A stretch of 8,953 nt of DNA, from assembly GCA_903933995.1 (NCBI GenBank), contig CAIZMD010000713.1:1-8953 (forward strand), in the 5' to 3' direction. Under the pieces are notes generated by a model. The model saw only the letters and a list, made by a program, of their open reading frames with translations. It was not told the origin of the DNA and did no database searches. A program made the translations under genes and the position numbers. Position 1 is the first letter of the stretch; the number at the start of each line of letters is the position of its first letter. This stretch comes from an uncultured Bacteroidota bacterium (GTDB lineage: Bacteria; Bacteroidota; Bacteroidia; Chitinophagales; Chitinophagaceae). Below, in pieces: positions 1-6,100 of the stretch.

Positions 1-483
1 GCCTTTGCTACTTCCCTTAGGAGTATGCGAAACTATGGTTCTCATCAAAAATATCAAAACGACCAGGTTGGATTCAATAGCCGTTTAGACGAATTGCAAG
101 CCTTGTTCCTATCTATTAAATTGCCCTATCTTGCTGCTATCACCGCGCACAAAAGAGATTTAGCAAGTTTGTATTTGGCCAACCTTAAATCAGATTTCAT
201 ACTCCCTGTTGTTGATGGGGATTATGATGACGTGTACCATATTTTCAATGTGCGCCATCCCCGTAGGGATGCCCTGAAAGCCTATTTGTTGGAAAATGGG
301 GTTGGTACAGAAATTCATTACCCCATTGCCCCCAATCATCAAAAAGCCCTGGCTCCCTGGTTTGAGGGAAGGTCTTTTCCTATTTCAGAGGAGATTCATG
401 CCACTACTTTGAGCCTTCCTTGCTCTGCTTGTCATGATGCTTTGGATATTTATAGGGTCATTGAATTAATGAATGCCTTTTAA
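1..483 (+). CDS. DegT/DnrJ/EryC1/StrS-family nucleotide-sugar aminotransferase, C-terminal part
   Basis: The reading frame is open from the first base of the window, so the start lies upstream; about 160 C-terminal residues are visible. The Met at base 25 is internal, because family-like sequence (LRSMRNYGSHQKY) continues upstream of it. Recognisable family blocks are RNYGSHQKYQND followed by GFNSRLDELQA (near the start of the visible part) and GVGTEIHYPIAP (visible residues 100-111). These are typical of PLP-dependent sugar aminotransferases that make dTDP- or UDP-amino sugars, with FdtB/QdtB- and WecE-like enzymes the closest by eye. Such enzymes are cytoplasmic and feed O-antigen, capsule or glycan synthesis. 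The PLP-binding lysine lies upstream of the visible part and cannot be checked. The exact sugar substrate cannot be told from this fragment. The stop codon is two bases before the promoter proposed for rplK, so the gene probably belongs to a separate upstream unit. It uses CCC proline codons more than the ribosomal genes that follow, consistent with lower expression. Confidence 0.88.
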   Translation, partial: AFATSLRSMRNYGSHQKYQNDQVGFNSRLDELQALFLSIKLPYLAAITAHKRDLASLYLANLKSDFILPVVDGDYDDVYHIFNVRHPRRDALKAYLLENGVGTEIHYPIAPNHQKALAPWFEGRSFPISEEIHATTLSLPCSACHDALDIYRVIELMNAF

Positions 484-484
484 A

Positions 485-515
485 TTTGGATTTTTCCAAT
501 TATTCCTTACCTTTG
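485..515 (+). promoter_or_regulatory. Bacteroidota-type promoter for the rplKAJL operon
   Basis: A -33 box TTTG at 485-488 is followed by a spacer of exactly 19 bases and a -7 box TACCTTTG at 508-515. This matches the TTTG / TAnnTTTG consensus known for the primary sigma factor of Bacteroidota at every defined position. It begins two bases after the aminotransferase stop codon. Transcription would start around 520-524, giving rplK a leader of about 80 bases. The function is inferred from the match and the placement. Confidence 0.72.
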
Positions 516-519
516 CCGC

Positions 520-578
520 CCCAAAAGTTCTTTTTAGGAAGAATGATTGACTTTGGGAGTGTTGCTAAAAAGCAGCAC
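520..578 (+). promoter_or_regulatory. structured 5' leader of the rplK-rplA mRNA
   Basis: Two adjacent stem-loops can be drawn in the leader. In the first, CCCAAA-A-G (520-527) pairs with CTTTGGG (551-557) with one bulged A, and TTCTT (528-532) can pair with AAGAA (539-543) inside it. The second is a 7-bp hairpin, GTGTTGC (559-565) with GCAGCAC (572-578), containing one G-U pair and a TAAAAA loop. It is not followed by a T run, so it does not look like a terminator. L1 is known in other bacteria to repress its own operon by binding the L11-L1 mRNA leader, so this is a plausible site for that control. I could not match it to a known L1-binding RNA fold. Confidence 0.4.
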
Positions 579-602
579 GATATCACCAATAAAATCTAAA
601 AA

Positions 603-1046
603 ATGGCAAAAGAAATCTCAGGCTACGTAAAGTTGCAGGTGAAAGGCGGAGCCGCCAACCCAGCACCTCCAGTAGGTCCAGCCCTTGGTTCAAAGGGTGT
701 TAACATCATGGAGTTCTGTAAGCAGTTTAATGCTAGAACTCAAGACAAAATGGGTAAAGTAGTTCCCGTTTTGATCACAGTATACACAGACAAGTCTTTT
801 GACTTTGTTATCAAAACAGCTCCAGCAGCAGTTCAGGTAATGGAAGCAGCTAAGATTCAGAAAGGATCTAAAGAAAGCAATCGTGTTAAGGTTGGTAAAG
901 TAACTTGGGATCAAGTTGAAGCCATTGCCAAAGACAAGATGAGCGATTTGAATGCTTTCACTTTGCACAGTGCCATGAACATGGTAGCTGGTACAGCCCG
1001 TTCTATGGGTGTTACTGTTGAAGGTAAAGCCCCTTGGGAAAATTAA
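603..1046 (+). CDS. rplK: 50S ribosomal protein L11 (uL11)
   Basis: The 147 residues cover full-length L11. The protein sits at the base of the L7/L12 stalk on the 23S rRNA GTPase-associated region, where it helps control elongation-factor GTPase activity and is needed for RelA-type stringent signalling. The N-terminal domain (about residues 1-70) carries the proline-rich helix NPAPPVGPALGSKGVNI (residues 19-35), whose prolines form the thiostrepton-binding face in the family. The C-terminal rRNA-binding domain (about 73-140) contains DKMSDLNAF and the signature GTARSMG (130-136). The ATG at 603 matches the family N-terminus MAKEISGYVKLQ. The sequence before it is A-rich (AATCTAAAA) with no Shine-Dalgarno motif. 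It is the first gene of the operon, 25 bases before rplA. Nothing is missing or unusual in the protein. Confidence 0.98.
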   Translation: MAKEISGYVKLQVKGGAANPAPPVGPALGSKGVNIMEFCKQFNARTQDKMGKVVPVLITVYTDKSFDFVIKTAPAAVQVMEAAKIQKGSKESNRVKVGKVTWDQVEAIAKDKMSDLNAFTLHSAMNMVAGTARSMGVTVEGKAPWEN

Positions 1047-1071
1047 TTATTCACCTTAAATCATTTAGAAA

Positions 1072-1764
1072 ATGTCACTTACTAAAAAAAGAAAAGTAGC
1101 AGTAACTAAGGTGGATAAAAACAAAATTTATTCCCTGAAAGAAGCTTCTAACCTTGTAAAAGAAATCAATTGCACCAAATTTGATAGTTCTGTAGACTTG
1201 CACATCCGCTTGGGAGTTGATCCTAAGAAAGCTGACCAACAAGTTCGTGGAACCGTATCTCTTCCACATGGTACTGGTAAAACCAAACGCGTTTTGGTTT
1301 TGTGTACTCCTGATAAAGAAGCAGCTGCTAACGAAGCAGGCGCTGATTTTGTGGGTCTTGACGAGTTCATCCAAAAGATTGAAAGTGGTTGGGTAGACGT
1401 AGACGTGATCATTGCTACACCTGCAGTTATGCCTAAAATTGGTAAACTGGGTAAAGTATTAGGACCACGTAACTTGATGCCAAACCCTAAAACTGGTACT
1501 GTAACAAATGATGTTGCAGCTGCAGTTAATGAGGTGAAAGGTGGTAAGATTGCATTTAAAGTTGATAAGACTGGTATTGTTCACGCTTCTATTGGTCGTA
1601 TCTCTTTTGCTCCAGAAAAGATTACTGAGAACAGCACTGAGCTGATCAACGCTATCTTGAAGTTGAAGCCATCTTCTTCCAAAGGTACCTACCTGAAAGC
1701 AGTAAGCATGGCTAGCACCATGAGTCCTGGTATCACATTGGACACCAAATCATTAATCAACTAG
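1072..1764 (+). CDS. rplA: 50S ribosomal protein L1 (uL1)
   Basis: The 230 residues are the usual length for bacterial L1, which binds 23S rRNA helices 76-78 and forms the mobile L1 stalk that moves deacylated tRNA out of the E site. Visible features are the N-terminal segment SLKEASNLVKE, a conserved first-domain stretch VRGTVSLPHGTGK (58-70), and the family signature around 122-141 (GKLGKVLGPRNLMPNPK, then TGTVT). The final part FAPEKITEN to TYLKAVSMASTMSPG closes domain I. In other bacteria L1 also represses translation of its own mRNA, which makes the structured leader upstream of rplK of interest. It follows rplK by 25 bases and is almost certainly co-transcribed. The start is preceded by TTTAGAAA, again with no ribosome-binding motif. 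Confidence 0.98.
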   Translation: MSLTKKRKVAVTKVDKNKIYSLKEASNLVKEINCTKFDSSVDLHIRLGVDPKKADQQVRGTVSLPHGTGKTKRVLVLCTPDKEAAANEAGADFVGLDEFIQKIESGWVDVDVIIATPAVMPKIGKLGKVLGPRNLMPNPKTGTVTNDVAAAVNEVKGGKIAFKVDKTGIVHASIGRISFAPEKITENSTELINAILKLKPSSSKGTYLKAVSMASTMSPGITLDTKSLIN

Positions 1765-1765
1765 T

Positions 1766-1808
1766 CCTGGTGATCGTTCCCGGTAAAACGGGATTGAAAT
1801 GACCCGGG
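1766..1808 (+). promoter_or_regulatory. G/C-rich stem-loop leader between rplA and rplJ (possible L10 autoregulatory site)
   Basis: The 62-base gap contains a 5-bp hairpin, TCCCG (1778-1782) with CGGGA (1789-1793) around a GTAAAA loop. It may be enclosed by an outer stem pairing CCTGG (1766-1770) with CCGGG (1804-1808), one pair being G-U. An alternative pairing of CCCGG (1779-1783) with CCGGG (1804-1808) excludes both, so two states are possible. In several bacteria L10 or the L10-L12 complex represses rplJL by binding this leader. I could not identify the kink-turn expected of a classical L10 leader, so the assignment rests mainly on position. Confidence 0.35.
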
Positions 1809-1826
1809 TTGTAAAAAAAATTAGTT

Positions 1827-2420
1827 ATGAACAAAGACCAAAAAAATGAGGTGATTGAACTCTTGAAAGAGAAGTTCACACAATACAATAACTTTTATAT
1901 CACTGATACAGAAGCATTGACTGTTGCACAGGTTTCTAACCTGCGCAGAACTTGCTTTGACAAGCAGGTTGAAATGAAAGTGGCTAAGAATACTTTGATC
2001 CGTAAGGCTTTGGAAGCATTGGATGCTGAAAAATATGCAGGTGTATATGATTCATTGCACAATGTAACCGCTTTGATGTTCTCTGAGAACCCCAAAGAAC
2101 CAGCTTTGATTATCTCTTCTTTCCGCAAAGGAAGCAATACTGAAAAACCAGTATTGAAAGCAGCATTTATCAACGGTGATATCTACACAGGTAACGATAA
2201 TCTGAAAGCACTTACTCAAATCAAGTCTAAGAATGAATTGATTGGTGAAGTAATTGGATTGTTGCAATCTCCAGCAAAACGCGTTATTGCGGCTTTGTTG
2301 AATCACCACGAGCAAAAAGCAGCAGGAACTGCACCAGAAGCAGTTGTTGAAGCAGCAGTTGAAGCAGTAGCAGTTGAAGCAGCTCCTGAAGCTCCAAGTG
2401 CAGAAGCTCCTGCAGCATAA
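1827..2420 (+). CDS. rplJ: 50S ribosomal protein L10 (uL10) with Ala/Glu/Val/Pro-rich C-terminal tail
   Basis: L10 anchors the L7/L12 dimers to 23S rRNA and forms the stalk base next to L11. The globular rRNA-binding domain spans about residues 1-130 and includes the conserved block KVAKNTLIRKAL (51-62). The long C-terminal helix that carries L12 N-terminal domains in the family corresponds to about 133-163 (KNELIGEVIGLLQSPAKRVI onward). Beyond it is a 34-residue low-complexity tail (164-197) made almost only of Ala, Glu, Val and Pro. At 197 residues the protein is longer than the usual 165-180, and the tail explains the difference. The start ATG follows an A-rich stretch and TTAGTT, without a Shine-Dalgarno. 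It lies 62 bases after rplA and 129 bases before rplL, so both gaps are long enough for RNA control elements. Confidence 0.96.
   Translation: MNKDQKNEVIELLKEKFTQYNNFYITDTEALTVAQVSNLRRTCFDKQVEMKVAKNTLIRKALEALDAEKYAGVYDSLHNVTALMFSENPKEPALIISSFRKGSNTEKPVLKAAFINGDIYTGNDNLKALTQIKSKNELIGEVIGLLQSPAKRVIAALLNHHEQKAAGTAPEAVVEAAVEAVAVEAAPEAPSAEAPAA
2337..2417 (+). repeat. periodic GAAGC repeat encoding the L10 tail
   Basis: The word GAAGC begins at 2337, 2349, 2361, 2376, 2388 and 2403, with spacings of 12, 12, 15, 12 and 15 bases. All spacings are multiples of three, so each copy encodes Glu-Ala in frame. The first four copies are GAAGCAG. Imperfect in-frame repeats like this can gain or lose units by replication slippage without breaking the protein. 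The segment GCAGCAGTTGAAG (2352-2364) recurs exactly in the rplL hinge region at 2697-2709. Confidence 0.75.
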
Positions 2421-2549
2421 GCATAAATTGAAACCGGGAAACCGGAACCAAGATATCCCAGGCCTGAGGGAAAATAAAGGCAGAATTTTTTTAAACCATC
2501 CGCCGGATCCCGCAAGACGAGACATGAAGGCGGAAAAAATTTACACAAA
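2421..2549 (+). promoter_or_regulatory. structured spacer between rplJ and rplL
   Basis: The gap holds two candidate RNA structures. The first is a compact hairpin, CCGG (2434-2437), GAAA loop, CCGG (2442-2445), which has the form of a GNRA-capped stem. The second is a 6-bp stem, TCCGCC (2499-2504) with GGCGGA (2529-2534), around a 24-base loop, followed by an A/T-rich run leading to the rplL start. Neither has a terminator-type T run after it. A role in raising or tuning rplL translation, since L12 is needed in several copies per L10, is inference. No promoter is evident. Confidence 0.35.
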
Positions 2550-2924
2550 ATGGCAGACATTAAAGCATTAGCAGAATCTCTAGTTAACCTGACAGTTAAA
2601 GAAGTTCAGGAATTAGCAGACGTATTGAAAGCAGACTACGGTATTGAACCAGCTGCAGCAGCAGTTGTAGTAGCAGCAGGTGGCGGTGACGCTGCAGCAG
2701 CAGTTGAAGAGAAAACCTCTTTTGACGTTGTATTGGTTAGCGGTGGTGCTAGCAAATTGACTGTAGTTAAGATTGTTAAAGAATTGACTGGCTTAGGCTT
2801 GAAAGAAGCTAAAGACCTAGTTGACGGCGCTCCTAAAGCAGTGAAAGAAGGCGTATCTAAAGCTGAAGCTGAAGATATTGCTGCTAAACTGAAAGATGCT
2901 GGCGCTGAAGTAGAAGTTAAGTAA
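2550..2924 (+). CDS. rplL: 50S ribosomal protein L7/L12 (bL12)
   Basis: The 124 residues match the usual L12 length. The protein is present as several dimers on L10 and recruits translational GTPases (EF-Tu, EF-G, IF2, RF3). The N-terminal dimerisation domain is about residues 1-33 (ALAESLVNLTVKEVQELADV). The flexible hinge is about 34-53 and very rich in Ala, Val and Gly (PAAAAVVVAAGGGDAAAAV). The C-terminal factor-binding domain runs from about 55, with the conserved helix around KLTVVKIVKELTGLGLKEAK (69-88) and then DLVDGAPKAVKEG. The ATG at 2550 is directly preceded by TTTACACAAA, a 10-base string also found before rpoB, and no Shine-Dalgarno is present. A strong terminator follows 22 bases after the stop codon, so this is the last gene of at least the main ribosomal transcript. 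Confidence 0.98.
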   Translation: MADIKALAESLVNLTVKEVQELADVLKADYGIEPAAAAVVVAAGGGDAAAAVEEKTSFDVVLVSGGASKLTVVKIVKELTGLGLKEAKDLVDGAPKAVKEGVSKAEAEDIAAKLKDAGAEVEVK

Positions 2925-2946
2925 TTAACCTACTTCCATAAAATTG

Positions 2947-2978
2947 AACCAACAGGATATCCTCCTGTTGGTTTTTTT
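2947..2978 (+). terminator. Rho-independent terminator after rplL
   Basis: AACCAACAGGA (2947-2957) pairs perfectly with TCCTGTTGGTT (2963-2973), giving an 11-bp stem with a TATCC loop. Seven T residues run through 2972-2978. This is a canonical intrinsic terminator placed 22 bases after the rplL stop codon and about 195 bases before rpoB. It should end most ribosomal-operon transcripts or act as an attenuator that lets a fraction continue into rpoBC. E. coli also has an attenuator between rplL and rpoB. Confidence 0.88.
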
Positions 2979-3005
2979 ATGCCCAATAGGGTCAAAAAAT
3001 TTGTT

Positions 3006-3036
3006 TTTTTATTGTTCTACTAATTGCTTAGTTTTG
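3006..3036 (+). promoter_or_regulatory. weak candidate promoter for rpoBC
   Basis: The -7 box TAGTTTTG at 3029-3036 fits TAnnTTTG fully. At the 19-base spacing the -33 position (3006-3009) reads TTTT rather than TTTG, a three-of-four match inside a T-rich run where matches are cheap. Other partial matches nearby (TATTTTGG at 3045, TATCATTTG at 3076) fit less well. If used, transcription would start near 3042, leaving a leader of about 130 bases before rpoB. Its position just downstream of the terminator is what makes it worth listing. Confidence 0.35.
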
Positions 3037-3107
3037 CCATCCTTTATTTTGGGCATTTTAGCGGGTGGACATTTTTATCATTTGTTTGAATGGTAGATGC
3101 GCCGATT

Positions 3108-3165
3108 GTACGTTAAGAGAAGCACTTAGTTCTCCCCAAAATTTTACGTACTAAAACCGGTTTTA
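3108..3165 (+). promoter_or_regulatory. rpoB leader: nested hairpin and 14-bp palindrome
   Basis: An outer 6-bp stem, GTACGT (3108-3113) with ACGTAC (3146-3151), encloses an inner 5-bp hairpin, GAGAA (3117-3121) with TTCTC (3130-3134), around an 8-base loop. Immediately after it comes a perfect 14-bp palindrome, TAAAACCGGTTTTA (3152-3165), ending seven bases before the rpoB start codon. The palindrome cannot fold into a loop-bearing hairpin on its own, so as DNA it could be a dimer-binding operator, or it may be fortuitous. The hairpin lies close enough to the start codon to affect ribosome access. The remainder of the 248-base rplL-rpoB gap (2979-3107) is A/T-rich and shows nothing else I can support. 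Confidence 0.4.
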
Positions 3166-3172
3166 CACAAAT

Positions 3173-6100
3173 ATGTCTACAACTACATTGAACAACAGGG
3201 TCGGCTTCGGTAAAACTAAACACTTGGCTGATGCCCCAGACCTACTCGACATTCAGTTAGAATCTTTCAGAGAGTTTTTTCAGTTAGAAACAACGCCCGA
3301 CAAACGTAACGTGGAAGGCTTGTTCCGTGTGTTTAAGGAAAATTTTCCTATTACAGACACGCGTAACATTTTCGTACTGGAGTTCCTGGATTATTTTATT
3401 GATCCCCCACGCTACACTATTGAAGAGTGTATGGAACGTGGTTTAACTTATGCGGTGCCTTTGAAGGCCAAACTGCGCTTGAGTTGTAATGACGAAGAGC
3501 ACGTTGACTTCCAAACCATTGTACAAGACGTGTTTTTGGGAAATATCCCATACATGACTCCTAGAGGAACCTTTGTAATTAACGGAGCTGAGCGCGTAGT
3601 TGTATCACAGCTACACCGTTCTCCTGGTGTATTCTTTGGTCAGTCTGTTCACCCGAACGGAACCAAGATTTACTCTGCAAGGGTAATTCCTTTCAAAGGA
3701 GCTTGGATGGAGTTTGCCACAGACATCAACAACGTGATGTACGCTTATATTGATCGTAAGAAGAAGTTCCCTGTAACTACTTTGTTGCGTTCTATTGGTT
3801 ATGAAACAGACAAGGACATTTTGGAATTGTTTGGCATGGCCGATGAAGTAAAAGCAGACAAAAAATCATTGGCTAACCAGGTTGGTAAAAAATTAGCTGC
3901 TCGTGTTCTTAGAACTTGGGTAGAAGATTTTGTGGACGAAGACACTGGTGAAGTAGTGAGCATTGAGCGTAACGAAATTGTGATGGAGCGCGACACCGTG
4001 CTGGATGAAGAAGCTATTGCTACCATTATTGAAATGGAAGTGAAGAGCGTATTTATTCAGAAAGAAGACGTTGGAGGCGACTATGCCATCATTTACAATA
4101 CATTGAACAAGGATACTTCTAACAGTGAATTAGAAGCGGTTCAGCATATCTATCGCCAATTGCGTGGTGCTGATGCCCCTGATAATGAAACTGCTCGTGG
4201 TATCATTGACAAATTGTTCTTCTCTGACAAACGTTATGATTTAGGAGAAGTTGGTAGGTATAAGATCAACCGCAAACTAGGTCTTGACTATCCTTTAGAA
4301 AAGAAAGTATTAACCAAACCAGATATCATTGAGATCATTAAGTACCTAGTACGTTTGACCAATGGTAAGGCTGAGATTGATGATATTGATCACTTAAGCA
4401 ACCGTAGGGTTAGAACAGTAGGTGAGCAATTATACGCCCAATTTGGTGTGGGTCTGGCTCGTATGGCTAGAACCATCAGAGAGCGTATGAACGTTAGGGA
4501 TAACGAGGTGTTTACACCAGTTGATTTGATCAACGCACGTACCCTTTCTTCTGTGATCAACTCTTTCTTTGGTACTTCTCAGTTGTCTCAGTTCTTAGAC
4601 CAAACCAATCCTTTGAGTGAGATCACGCACAAGCGTAGGATCTCCGCACTAGGACCAGGAGGTTTGAGTAGAGAGCGCGCTGGATTTGAGGTTCGTGACG
4701 TACACTATTCTCACTACGGTAGGTTGTGTACTATTGAAACTCCAGAAGGACCAAACATTGGTTTGATTTCTACTCTTTGCGTACACGCTGCTATCAACGA
4801 TATGGGCTTTATTGAAACCCCTTATCGCAAAGTAGAAGACGGAAAAGTAAACATGAACACGCTTACTTTCCTAAGTGCCGAAGAAGAAGATAGCGCTAAA
4901 ATTGCCCAGAGTAATTCTCCATTGAATGACAAGGGTGGTTTTGCAGAAGATAAAGTAGTTTCTCGTCAAACAGGTGACTTCCCCATTTTGGACAAGGAAG
5001 AAGTGGAATTTATGGACGTTGCGCCTAACCAAATTGTTGGTTTGAGTGCTTCTCTGATTCCTTTCTTGGAGCATGATGATGCCAACCGTGCCTTGATGGG
5101 ATCAAACATGCAACGTCAGGCTGTTCCTTTGATTCGTTTAGAAGCTCCAATTGTGGGTACTGGACTAGAAGGAAAAGCTGCTCGTGATGCTAGGATTCAA
5201 ATCCACGCTGAAGGAAATGGTGTTGTTGAGTTTGTTGACGCCAACCATATTCATGTTCGCTACGATAGAAATGACCTTGACCGTTTGGTAAGCTTTAATG
5301 ATGACTTGCAAGTGTATACACTGACTAAGTTCATGAAGACTAACCAAGCAACTTGTATCAATCTTCGCCCTGCTGTGAAGAAAGGTCAACAAGTTAAAAA
5401 AGGTGATTTCTTAACAGAAGGATACGCTACACAAAATGGTGAATTGGCCTTGGGTAGAAACTTGCAAGTGGCATTCATGCCATGGAAGGGTTACAACTTT
5501 GAGGATGCCATTGTAATCTCTGAAAAAGTAGTTCGCGAAGACTTATTTACTTCAGTTCACATTGAAGAATATGAATTAGAAGTTCGTGATACCAAATTGG
5601 GTGAAGAAGAATTGACTCCAGATATTCCTAATGTATCAGAAGATGCTACTAAGGATTTGGATGAGAACGGAATTATCCGCATTGGTGCCACCATCAAGGA
5701 AGGCGATATCTTAATTGGTAAAATCACTCCTAAAGGTGAATCTGATCCTACACCCGAAGAAAAATTATTGCGTGCCATCTTTGGTGACAAAGCCGGTGAT
5801 GCAAAAGATGCTTCTTTGAAAGCTCCAAACGGAACTGAAGGTGTGGTGATTGACAAGAAACTATTCCAACGTGCTAAGAAAGATAAGAACGGTAAGATTC
5901 GTGAAAAAGCACAGTTAGAAAAAGTTGAAAAAGTGCACCAACAGAATGTTGAAAGCATTAAAGAATTGTTGTTAGACAAATTGCAAACTCTGTTGAAAGA
6001 CAAGGCTAGCACTGGTGTAAGTAACAACTTTGGTGAAATGTTGATTGGCAAAGGCGCTAAGTTTAATCAAAAGAACTTGAGCACCATTGATTACCAAAAC

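Noticed and set aside
486..499. TTGGA/TCCAA hairpin with a TTTT loop after the aminotransferase stop, as a terminator
   Set aside because: The stem is only 5 bp with no T run after it, and it overlaps the -33 box of a much better supported promoter.
2052..2525. 157-codon reverse-strand ORF, Cys- and Phe-rich
   Set aside because: It lies antisense to rplJ, and its composition is the mirror of the Ala/Glu codon repeats. There is no recognisable domain and no supporting start context.
2374..2571. 65-codon forward ORF spanning the rplJ end and the rplL start
   Set aside because: It is out of frame with both genes, has no family resemblance, and overlaps the spacer hairpins. It is better explained as chance.
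2990..3010. A-run and T-run (AAAAAA-TTTG-TTTTTT) after the terminator as a second terminator
   Set aside because: It would be a pure A-T stem of 6 bp with no G/C pairs, too weak and easily a product of A/T-rich sequence.
4568..4657. Rifampicin-resistance substitution in rpoB
   Set aside because: The main resistance positions (Asp476, His486, Ser491 here) are wild type; remaining differences such as Leu475 and Thr478 are more likely lineage variation.
5557..6051. 164-codon reverse-strand ORF inside rpoB
   Set aside because: It is antisense to conserved beta-subunit sequence, Ser/Leu-rich as expected of a shadow frame, and has no recognisable family.
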